Assembly: GCF_000003815.2 (NCBI RefSeq)
Contig: NC_049986.1
Coordinates: 17,742,457 to 17,806,456 of the forward strand
Length of the DNA: 64,000 nucleotides
Direction of reading: 5' to 3'
Source: Branchiostoma floridae
Taxonomy: Eukaryota; Chordata; Leptocardii; Amphioxiformes; Branchiostomatidae
The notes under the pieces were generated by a model. That model worked only from the letters and a program-made list of their open reading frames with translations, ran no database searches and was not told the origin of the DNA. Made by a program: the position numbers and the translations under genes. Below are positions 35,150 through 47,800 of the stretch, piece by piece (the first letter of the stretch is position 1; each line of letters opens with the position of its first letter).

Positions 35150-38100
35150 ATGGCATCTACTACAATGGCCAGTTGGAGCACGGCGTTTGTATGGACGATA
35201 TTTTCCGCGTGCCTGTTCTTGTGGTCGAGCGAAGCCCAGTTTCTCCGTCCAGGCGGGTGAGTGAGCACTTGTGTACAAACATTCTTATCACAACAAGGCA
35301 GTAGCATGTAAGTGAGAGTAGGGTGTGTATATATTATAAGGCTTCGGTTGAAAGTACCCTTAAGAGTCCCATTGTCCGCACGGTTTATTCAAACGACGTT
35401 TTCTGTGGATCATTTGCTTCTGTAACTGCGGGTTAACTGTTGTGAAAACACGCCGGAATACTTTCTCACAATGATTGGCTATTCACGGGGCACCACGCCG
35501 GTACACTTGTGACGGTAGCCACACATTCAGACATTTTTTTCTTCTTCTCGCGTTGAACAAAAATCGTATCTCATAACACGTGCATACCCCGTCCTGGCAT
35601 CGTGCTGGCGTGACGGTTAGGATGTTGTGGCCCAGAACCCCGAGGTCTTGGTTTTGAATCCCCTGATATGCCACCCATGTTGTGTCCTTGGAAAATGCAC
35701 ATTACACGACTTGCCTCGCTCCTGACTTCGATTGGGGAGGTAACAGCCTTCTACCATTTTCGCTTCACAAAAGGCTATGGAACTTCCTCTACCTTTTTTT
35801 TTACTTCGATCCACTATCATAGAAGAGCAAAAAAAGAAAAAAAAAACTCGTACGCAGAACCTCGCCATTTTCCTTCCCATCTTGTACTGCTGACAAAACA
35901 TTTTTACATACGATAGTGGCACTTTCTTATCTTAAAATTCCCTGGGTAACGTAGCCTGTCCTGGTACAGGTTAGTGGGGACAGGCTACCTGGTACAGGTT
36001 AGTGGGGACAGGCTACCTGGTACAGGTTAGTGGGGACAGGCTACCTGGTACAGGTTAGTGGGGACAGGCTACCTGGTACAGGTTAGTGGGGACAGGCTAC
36101 CTGGTACAGGTTAGTGGGGACAGGCTACCTGGTACAGGTTAGTGGGGACAGGCTACCTGGTACAGGTTAGTGGGGACAGGCTACCTGGTACAGGTTAGTG
36201 GGGACAGGCTACCTGGTACAGGTTAGTGGGGACAGGCTACCTGGTACAGGTTAGTGGGGACAGGCTACCTGGTACAGGTTAGTGGGGACAGGCTACCTGG
36301 TACAGGTTAGTGGGGACAGGCTACCTGGTACAGGTTAGTGGGGACAGGCTACCTGGTACAGGTTAATGGGATGCATGGTCTTTAACCGTAGCGATACGCA
36401 CCAGAAATTCTCGATCCACAGAGCCAATACTATAAATACTTGCGTCCTCAACAAGCTTCGACCAAACCAAATCACGGCTTCATGCTGACGTTACCATACA
36501 CAGAGAGCTTGAAAGGCCCCTGCGCTTTAAGTGGAACCATTATTTGAACGACCTGTCAGATCCGAAAGCCGGAAAGATAACGGTAGAAGCTATTAAAGCA
36601 CCTGCCAATTTCAACATTTATTGTTTTCTGTGCACGTGCAAAATGTGCAGCTCAATAGTACAAAGAGGCAGTGGTAGTTAAGCGTCTTTAACAGAAACGA
36701 ACTTGAATGTCGTACGAAGAAATCCAAACGTTAGTGTGAAATCGGAATAGATTCCTGAAATGACACGAGAGTCTTTGTAATGCGCTAATGTCCAAACAAA
36801 TAGGACAAGCAGCACGCGTTGACAGACGAACACACACAGGCGCCCGAAAGGGAGTGGTATCGAATTCCGTAAATTAACTAAAACACTCATAATTGATTTC
36901 TTTTTTTCTCTCTTTCCCTGAGCTTGTCCTTGTAGCCTCACAGTTGAGCTGACCAATCAGTTGGTAACTGGTAGACCCCGGTTCAATCCTGGCTAGGTGA
37001 TGTCGGTTAGGGTTGCAAGGACCTTTGCTGGTCCCATGTTCAATGAGGGGAAGAGTTAGCAACACCTCCCTATAAAAAATATAACCCTGCTACTAAAAAG
37101 GCAAGAAAAATACTGTTCTATGTGCCACTAGCTAGGTACTAAAAAGGTCTGAGCGAACGAATTTTCCCTGAGCTTTTACATCAAACAGTTTAGCAGCCAC
37201 GTTGAGTACCTCACAGGGAATATACAACCCGGGCACATTCCGAAAATGTCTACGGGGGCCGTTCCAGACGTGTGCCAAGCGACCCTGCTTAGCACTTTTC
37301 TCGGGCGACAAGTATAACCAACACTACGGACAGCAGGAAAGCGGGGAAGGCAGACGGGGCCACATTCTCTCGTGTAAGACGAGACAACAGCTAGTGAAGG
37401 CGGAGTCGCACATGCCGCGTTTCTTCTGTTGAACGTTGTTCGTTTTCCCTACTAGAACTATCCTAGGGTGAACTAGTTGCCTCTAAGTATTGTAGGATGA
37501 TTTTCCATAGATAGCTTTAAACAACGCCTGCAGACAGATGTGCAAGGCTAGGTGTGACAGGTCGTTCAGTGTAATATAACCAGCTGCTGTCGCGCCGCGT
37601 GCCTGCAAAGCTGTTTCTTCTGTTGAACGATGTTCGTTTTCCCTAATAGAACTATCTTAGGGTGAACTAGTTGCCTCTAAGTACTGTAGGATCATTCTCG
37701 ATACATAGCTTTGATTGAACAATAACACTTACAGACAGATGTGACAGGTCGTTCGGTGTAATACACTTAGTAACCAGCTGCTGCCGCGCCGCGTGCCTGC
37801 AAAGCTGGTGTGTAACACCGAACTTCGGCGCGGTTATACCGACTATATAGATTACAGATATGGATGTTCAGTCAGGATCTGACAGAAGCAACTACTGACA
37901 ATGACCTGTGACGTCCGCTTCCCTAGCAAGACAGCTGCATTTGGTGTGACACATCTGTGACTGTTCTAGCCTGGTGTCTGTTCTACTCTAACTCCGGCTC
38001 GCTCGTCCGTACTGGTCAAATAATGTGATATCATTGTTACAAACATTATGACGTGTAAAAGTAGTTAACACGGTTTTCGACTGGAAAACTTTTTTGAACT

Positions 38101-38717
38101 AGAATAGTGTGATAAATGGTAATTATTTTCGTTTGAGGAACTAACTTTGTTACCGTGACGAATAAGCAAATCTTTGAGTTTCTGCAGTAACGCAGGTGTA
38201 CCACAGGTGAGGGATCACGCACACAGGGCGTGATTCACAGGAGTAGTCTGTTCGTTCGACGCAGTGCACGGCACGCAGGAAACCACAAGATCGTTGTTTA
38301 AGGTAATGTAATGTTTCTGTTTGAGTAGCAAGTTCTTGTATTAGGGAGACCTGTGTAGGCATGATGCAGAAATAGGCAGTGCTGCCGAATGTGCTTGACA
38401 CGGAAGCGACCTGAGGAGCCAGTCGGAGCGGGTACGGGCTGGATACACCAGGCCAGCTGAGGAATATCCCGGGAATGTCTCCACTCTGTCGTAAATCTGT
38501 CGTAAGTCGCACGTGCNNNNNNNNNNNNNNNNNNNNNNNNNNNNNNNNNNNNNNNNNNNNNNNNNNNNNNNNNNNNNNNNNNNNNNNNNNNNNNNNNNNN
38601 NNNNNNNNNNNNNNNNTACACACACACTTAATATCATCGTAATCCATTTATGAATCATTCAGTTGTGCTAACTTAAAATATTTGGTTGTGCTGACCTAAA
38701 ATATTGTGCATGTGTGT

Positions 38718-38753
<36 letters not shown>

Positions 38754-38787
38754 ACACGCGCGCGCGCGCACACACTCACACATACAC

Positions 38788-38833
<46 letters not shown>

Positions 38834-41800
38834 TCATACACACACACGCGCACATACACACATACACACACACGCGCGCGCTCATACACACACATATACA
38901 CATAAACACAATACATTGTATCTCCAATTTTCAAAGCTCGGTAGTAGGGGCATCTTTTTTTTTGTGCGTGACTTATACCTTGTTCGCTAAAAATAGAGCA
39001 ACCATTTCTTAAAACCACAAACAAGCTGACATAGCATCGTTTCGAACACATTCACCGACAGGAAATATTTTCATGGCAATAAATTCATGCCAAAGCATCA
39101 TATTCTCGGTGAAAGTATATTACGCGTTCTGCAAATATGTCATTTTTCTCAAAAGTGCTTTATTTTGATTTGTACCACCGGCCCTGGCTCCCATCTCACT
39201 AGGGCCGCGACCTACAATTTGTCAGATCGTTCCACATATTCTATAGGCAAAGAACAAATCCTTTTACGCTTTATGTGCTTTGTTGTCTTTTTAATCACGC
39301 GTTTACATTTTGCAAGATGTTCCAATTATGAAGTGGAGTATTGCACAAATCCGATCTTGGTCGTAGCGAGGTCGCAGCGAGGTTTTGGCGCGATCGCCGT
39401 CTAGAGGAATGGAGGAAAGGAAGAGGAGGATTTCCCATACAAACACATCTCCTGTTTTAACACGGCTATTGAAAACTGGACCAGTCAAAGACAAAACATT
39501 CCCAACTTGTGTCTGTCACTGTCTGCGATCTTTGACGAAATTGGAGGGGAGTCCACGACCCCCTAGCCAAACACACTCGCATTACCGTGCAAAAACAGCG
39601 CGCGCTATGTAGACTTGCCTTTCGGTTTGTGACGTTTACTTTGCACTTAACTGAGGTGCCGGAGCTCGGCAGAGCGTCAATGGACCGATCCCAAAACCCC
39701 GCCCCCTGTTCGATCATGGTTCTATTTCGAACACCTCCGTAAAAAATAGCCATTTCTGTCCAATAGTTATGGGGCAGTTTTTCGAGGTGAGGTGTTCGAA
39801 ATAGAATAGGGGGTTCTATCTGTTCGATATGGCGTTCGACAGGATCGGTCCATTAAGACGACAGTGAAAAGTAATGGTTTCTTTTAAGACGTCCGGTAAA
39901 TTGTCTCTAGATTTAAGACTCGCAGCTGTCCACATGTCAGTGATTTGTAATGGGCAGTGCTTACGGTGTAATATTCCCCCCACTACAGGTGTGTATGGAA
40001 CGCATAGTTGTAAATAAATAGTAAGACGTGATCAAAATTTAAAATGTGGCTTTTCTCCTTCGACTAGTCTGTTTTAGTATATTCCTATTTCGAATTCCAG
40101 TTAGGATTTATGTTTGGGTATAAACTTTAGTCGGTCACAGCATTTTATTTTCCAAATTTTAACATAGTTGGCACAAACCGTAGACCTTGTTGAAAAGTAA
40201 ACCTTAACGAAACGTTACAAAATGTTATCGCCTTTTTAAGTACGATCAATGCGTACAACATGTATGCTACTTTACTGGTAGGTACGCCACGTCCAGTCTC
40301 TAAATATGACGTTTTCGTAATAGGCTCCAAAGCAACCACCTTTATGGTGTTAAACATTATGGGATGTCCCTGTAGCTCGGCTGGTAGCAGTTTTACAGTT
40401 GAGCTCCTGGTTCCAATTCATCGGTAAGGCTTCGGTCACATTTCCAAACCGGGGCCCGGACGGGCAGCTTTCGGGAGCAAAAAGAATGATGTGAAAGACA
40501 TCAAAATGTCAAAATAAGATCAATTGGCATGATATGTGTGTATTTCAAGGTATAAATTTAGATTTTTCGTTTCTTAAAACATCCCGGCCAGGCCCCGGTG
40601 TGAAAATGTGACCTTAGCCTAACTGGGAGTCCCTGGTTCAATCCTGGGTAGGGCAACTTGGTTGGGGCTGCACCTGTCTTTCGGAAGAAACGTAAAATGG
40701 GGGTCCCGTGCGTTCAAAGAAATGCCTCGAGCACGTTAAAGGAGAAGGGCTAGCAACCTATCCCTTTAGTTTAAGGCATATACCCTGCTACTGGAACAGC
40801 AGTGAAACTTGCTGCTGTATGCGGCAAGAGAGAGACATTACAAAGGTCTGCACCAACATGAGATCAAATTATAGCCTTGTGACGATGACCAACTTAAAAA
40901 ATCCCTTTGAAATGAGGTTATTTGATAGCTAATACATTTATATCTTTGGTCCATCTGTTCAGATCTGGCCGGTTACACAGTCTAATGGAAAAGACGTTCT
41001 GGTGGAGTTTGAACAAATATAACTACCGATTAATGGCCAGGGATCAAGTGTCGGCAAAACAAACATTTCTCCATGGGACAATATGGAAGAAGGGTTGCGC
41101 GTGCACAACGGACAAACAAGCTTAAGGTCCTTTTCTCATGGGGAAAAAAGAGTGCGGACCCCTCAATGAGTGTGAAAACGATATACCTCTAGTTATCTCC
41201 TAACATCTCTCTAGTTAACGTTATTTTCTAGTTTTGTATGATATTTGAGTAGCTTCATACGTGTGATATAACAACACTTGCAATGACCAAGTGAATAGAG
41301 TGTTCGAATTGCATTCGGTAACTAGTTAACTAGGAGGTTCGATCCAAGATCCACGTCCTAGTCATATCAAAGACATTTAGAAATGTTTCACGACGCTTTT
41401 GGTAGTTGAACACACGCCACTACCAGGAGACAAGCCCCCTGCTGTAGTGATTGTGCAAAGCTTTGTGGCCCAAGGGCCAAATGGAGATGGGTGCAGCCGC
41501 TATGTGCACCATATGTCGTGTAACCGGAGAGAGAATCTAGGTCTACTTTTGTCCGACATCAGTACTTTTCTGATTGGCAGATCTTCATTCCAAAGTCTAC
41601 AGCATTTAAGTGGTTTTGGCGTTTCAGAAAACCTTTCTCCGGTGGAGCTACTGATGCGTGCTATGCAGACAGCAGGAAATATCGTATTCAGCATTTACCT
41701 TCGCCAGAAGGTTGTGTTTGGGTAGCTTGTGTGTGCATGTCCATATGTATGAATATATGAATAACTCGAGTAGGCCTGGATGGATTAATAGCTTCATATT

Positions 41801-44800
41801 TGATATGTTAGTAGGTCTTGATAAGATCGTGAAATGATTAGATTTTAAGCCACCTAGCGGCTTATTATAGTATCACAGTGAACTTCCGTTTTTGTCCCAT
41901 CCCCCTCAATGCTCGAAAGAAGATGATTGTATCTTTTGACCCAAAGATGAGACGGTCATCAAATTGGTCCAGTGGATATCTATTGTTCAGCATTTGTCTT
42001 ATAATTTTCATGAAATATGAGAAAAGTCAGCACAGTATCTCTCGAAATTCCCGAGAAGAAGAAAATTATTTACCCTTTTCCATCAGTATGTTTAAGACAG
42101 ACAGTTTCCTGATCAGCTTTGTGAAATCTTGAAGAACTTAATGGCGGCAACTGTGTCATAGTTAACGTGAAAAAAAGCAATACTTCATGTTTATCCTTTC
42201 TTACTGTTTGTGAGGATTTTGCAGGCAGCTGTCAAGACCCAATATGTGCCACCAAAACACGGTGTAACCCGAGAACATGTCTGTAACACGGTCCAACCGA
42301 TAATTTACAAACACGGAGGGTCATGTGCGTAATGCCTCTTCACACCTCCCCAATCCCTGTGTCCTGCAGCCTTATCGTTCTTACACAAACAAGTTCCCTG
42401 GCTTCAGACATCCGCCATTGTTTTGGAAGGGGATTTATCGGTGTAAGGTCTTAGACGGGGTCGCTCAGGTTTTTTCGGCTTTATTTTGTGTGTAAAATCC
42501 AGATGGTCTGTTCGTTTTTCACTGTCAGGATCCGCTTCTGGTTTCTGTTTTTACGCTTTAACGTTTGAGTGTAAGGAGACTGCATGCACGGAATGGCTGG
42601 GGAACAGCGAAAGGCACGGCTGCGGTCAGGGCAAAGTCCACTGCCCTAAAACATATAAACTCTTGAAGCTTTTCATCTTCAACATTTCGGGCGATGCCTT
42701 TTTATATCATTGTCATATGTCACTTGGCATTCATTAACTTTGGCAAGAGGGTTTTGTTTTCGGTGTCGTTTGTGTGTGTGTGTGTGCATGTGCGTGTGTG
42801 TGTGTGTGCGTGTGCGTGTGTGTGTGCGTGTGTGTGTGTGTGTGTGTCTGTGTGTGTCTGTGTGTGTGTGTGTGTGTGTTATCTCCGCCTGGAGACAGTA
42901 TAATTTCAGTTAGCTGTAAATAGATCATCAAGATATCTAATAGGTGGGTGGTGGTCGAAACGACGGTCAAGTTCGATAATAGTCCTCCTAGTGGCTGTAT
43001 ATGGTATTGCAGTGGAGCTTCCGCTTTTGATATCTCCTGATGCGCACATTCTATGGTCATTTTGACCTTCGTCAATTTGATTTGGTTGTTTGCTATGTAG
43101 CAAATTGGCTGAACCTACGTGATGTTTTCCATGGAACTGTGTCAGTTTTACATTTACAGTGATATCTTATCTGTCTGTTTGGCGAGCCGTACATTTGTCC
43201 TGGCAGCACTTTGTGGGGTGAGATGATGCAATAATGAGATTTACTTTTACTCAGCAAGTCATAGTATACCAGCCTGAATATCCTTGCATAGGACACGCGC
43301 AAAATCGCACGTACCATTGGCCTATATGTACTAACATGTGATAATTCCTGCATTGTAGATATAGGGCGACACATAGGAAACTACCAACATAGACTGTACA
43401 TGTTTTAGATAGTTTGATAAAGGTTAGACATCCAGGTAAAATTATTTACTTAAGCAACTGGCCACGGTCAGACGTTTCAGACGGCGTTTTCCATATTGGA
43501 TAGTCTTTGCTGTTGAGTTATTTAGTTAGAATTGTTGTTAAGGGTTTAATCACATTCGTCGAACGATCGTCGTGAAATCGGATAACTGAAGGCATTCTTG
43601 GGATGGTTGTACGTGGGTTCTTGGGTTGTTGTGTCGTGTGAAATCCACCTGTCTTGATATTAAAAAAACAGTCTTTTACCCTTGTTATCTTATTAATTGA
43701 TTAATTAATTGTTTTTTTCCGTGACTAATTTACGGGAGACCCTCTTTTCACTAGGAGGACCCGTGCAGCCACCAAAATCGGAATTTTGTGATCATGGTTG
43801 GAATATGATGCAAGATTTAGATATGCTTTAAAAGACAAGTCAAAACAACATGCAAAATGACGTTCTTTTTTAAAAATTCTTTATTCAAAAATAACATTAC
43901 AAAACATAAACAAAAGATGAACCATCCATATAAATCATATATACAAAGGAAACGTAAATATTAAGTAAAACATAAATCAAACAGACTGATTTATCCTTTG
44001 TAACTACATTTTTCCCACTTTCCCATGGTCCTTGACCATTTTCCCTCTCTTGTTAGCAATTTGACCCTGAACCCTTTCGAAGAGATTAACATATTTAATA
44101 AAATTTGATTAAAAGTACGTTCTTTGTCTTTGTAATTTGCTGTAAGATCTGTCCAATTTTTGGTAGCGAGACGCAGTGGAGACGGGCGTTATGAACACTT
44201 AAATGACGTTTGCAAAACACCTCATAACACGTACTGTGATACACTCGCATGATTTCAGCCGACCAATAGCCTTGAACAACTTGTTCTCGCTGTCCATCAC
44301 GTACGACTTACGTTCTGTCATGGAGAACCATAGCATGTTGCTCTTATCTTCTTCTTCAGCGTGATTAAAAGATGCACTTTCCTTTATCTGTGTCTTTAAC
44401 AACCGTACGTAACAGCCAGGGCTGGCTTGTCAATTCAGAAATGGTTGGGTGAGGAAGTAGCGTGACCAAGTAGAACAACATAGGGGCTATCATGCCCGAC
44501 TTACGCCCAATCCACGACAATCAAAACTAGTTAAGCCAGTTTTTTTTCGGGCTTACTTCATTGTACAAACTTCTCAGCTTTGTTTTTAAAGGGTGTGTTT
44601 GGTCCTTGGTTTGGTGAGTTTCTAGAAATTACAAAGTTGATAACTCCTCGGGTCTTCTGTCAACTATGTGCGGAGAGGACAGTTGTCAAATAAACATTGG
44701 TCCTTCAGATGTGGTTTACTGGTGTACTCAGACGGTTAGAGTTTACAGTTCCTCCATGGTATGAGGTCTGTGTTTAAAGGTTTCGCGCCATATAACAGGG

Positions 44801-47800
44801 TTAAGCCTCTTTAAACACTCATCAAATGCTCTTTCACTTTTGCTAAGTCCTGCACAAACAGGGCTTCTATGTTTGGGCCGAGCAGCTTGTTCGGTTTCTT
44901 TGGAAGCGAGGACCGCGGCAGTCTGCAGGTATCGATTAGAAATTCGAAGCACGTTCTAAAAACTTTGTGGCGAGGATTTTTGCAGAGGCCCTACTGTGGT
45001 GTGATGGTGTAAGGAACTGGTGCAACGTGTTTACTTAAGTCTCAGAAAATCTGACCACAAACTTTTCTACCTATGTTTGTTGGTGGGATAACTCAAATAG
45101 CAAACGTCCGTGTTTTTCTGGATTTATTTCTTAAGGTTTTCAGCTGTCAGTAAAACTACTCAAGGGTAGAAAAACACTTCTACTTGGCGATAAATCATTA
45201 CATCATTTTGTGTTTTTACAAATCTGCTTGCTTCCTGTAAACATCATGACCTTGCCGACATATTACATTATAAATCATCGTCAATAAGGTTTCAGAACGT
45301 CATAAGTTTCAAATGCAGTTGGCTGTAGAAACCAAGTTTGGTGAGGGTTCATTGATTGTTTGTATCTCGTTTGTCCACTTCTCAATATATCAGTAGTGCG
45401 TTTTTTTGTATCAATATTAAAAGATTGACATTAATACAATATTCTACCTTTTAATGGTTTGGCTGTTCAGCACACACTGCCCAACTAGACAATACCACAA
45501 CCACCTATGGAGGTATCTTTATAGTATGGAGAAACTGTAGAAAGTTCCAGTATCATTAACAAACACTCACTGTACATGTGGTCTTCCGATGAGAACACCC
45601 ACTGTGCCCGTAGACCCTTCTAGATATGAGTGATCTGATTGAGTCATAGTAGGAGAAGGTGGTATATTGTGTTAGGTCGCTATTGTGCGGCACTGCGGGG
45701 TTCGTTTACTGCGTGTATTTTTCGCCGATTTTGGATGATTTAGATATTGCCTAATACGTAAAAGTATGACTTAGAATACGAAAAAAATGCACATAACGTA
45801 TAAAAAATCGTTCTTCATCTCTGGAATTCGTTGAGTCATCTACGAACCCCGCAGTGCCGCACCGGTGCCCCAAGTGCAGTGAGATACCACCTATACGTGA
45901 TAGCAGGACAATTGAATCTTCTGCCCGAAGGCTTGGAGCAATATTGTCTAGGGGGGCTTAGAACACAAGTGGACTCAATGACCTTCACAATCACACATCA
46001 AAGGGTGCCGCTGTAAACATTGATGTTACATTGTTTAGTTAAGCTTACTTACTTTTAATATTGGCGACTTCCTTGTTCCAAACAGCGGTGTTTTTGTCAC
46101 CATCATAGTTGTCAGGTTTGGTAAAAATCGTTCTAGCAACCGAATAGCTGAAACAAGGACACTAACCAATGTGATATCATCTCAACATCTAAAAGGTAAA
46201 ACAAGGACATTGACCAATAGCATGACGACGACGACATCATTATCCATGCTCAAAAGTCAATGTCGCAGCCTGATTTGTCCGTAGTCTTTTTGGCGCTGTT
46301 GCAGGACGCTGTTACATGTTGCGGCAGAGTATCTGCAAAAGCAAGCACCTTCAAAATACACACAAAACACCGTCAAATGATAGCATATTGGAGTTTTCTG
46401 TTACACAACCAGTTAAGTCTAATAAGCATCAAAACGTAAGAAGGTAAAACTTTATTGGTTGTCTAAAAGAAAACTATGATATCCTACTGCCAAATACACT
46501 CTTAGAAAACTTAACTACTAGTACTACTTCTGGTTGGAGATCACTTCAAAACCAGATGATCCAGTCTTGCCTGTTGCCGTACAGTAGTGGAAGATGAACG
46601 ACCTGTTTCCATGGAAGATGGCCCGGAGCATGTACGGCATGTGGCACCGCACCGCGAAACTGCGCTGCGAATTTCTGTCGGAATATCACGAAATTTCAGA
46701 GTGACAGAAAACATGCACGGATGGCGGTCTTCTCTTCACCAGAGAAAGAACAAAATGCAGAGAAATCATGTTCAACAATGCATTTCTGTACATTTTCCGA
46801 GACTTAAAAAATTCTGAAGTTCAGTGGACGAAAACATTGTGTATTTGCTAGTGTGTGAGAGCAACTACTCGCAGGTGTCATTCCATCATTTGACAGCATT
46901 TCACTGTGTGTGAAGGGAAAATTTGAGATCATCTCCTGGAAGATATACAAAAGTATCTAAATTCAAATAAACGACGCCCAAAACACCATTCTGTAAATTA
47001 AACAATGATGGAAAGTGTATACAATGACGAGCAAAAGTCCTTATAGAAGTTTTCCGTCAATTGGAATTGGATGACTGAGAAAAACTTCAAGCTGGCTACA
47101 GCCGCTAGTTTAAGCTTCAATGAACCTGTCTAAAAGTCGCCAAAGTTAACAGGATTTACATCCGGTGGAGGAAACGCTACAGTCGGTTTATGGGGCAAAT
47201 CCATTAGCTAAAAGGTCTTAACGTTTATTGAGGAACACACTGACCCTGACCTCAGCTCAAAAACGTCCACTAACAATCCGTGAATAGTTCCATCGGGTGG
47301 GAAAAGAACTGGATAACAAGGTTCTCTGTTCACAACTAACACATAAAGTCACGGATGACGTTTTGGTAAACGTTTTTATCTTCTTCAGGGCATTTCTGAC
47401 TGTATAGATTATTTCACACTGCAGCTAAGGTGTCGCTGCTAAGACTGCCGCCATAAACGTAAAGACCTGCCATCCATGTGATCCCAAATGCAACTATTGT
47501 CATACACACATTGTCTGTAAGATAATCTTTATATCTTGAAATTTAGAGATGATAATTGGACGTTTTGTGTAAGGCTCTGTGTCAAGTCGTTTACTTTTAT
47601 CAAAGTTCCTTTACCAACTTTAAACTTAAGGAATCCTTTTAACTCAGGCAGACAGGGTGTGAGTTTTGGGATGTTTCGCTCGATGTTTGATCACATAATT
47701 TTAAGCTAAGCAACATCCGTTAACTAGAAGTACAATCTCATCAGCGTGGCTGACTGTATTTCATCTACAACTTAATGCAAGGCATAAACAAAGAACCATG

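Noticed and set aside
35961..36370. CRISPR array
   Set aside because: Head-to-tail 28-bp units with no spacers; a minisatellite in a eukaryotic intron.
46594..46704. 36-codon frame with coding-like composition
   Set aside because: No polyA, splice or family signal; kept only as a remark in the region entry.
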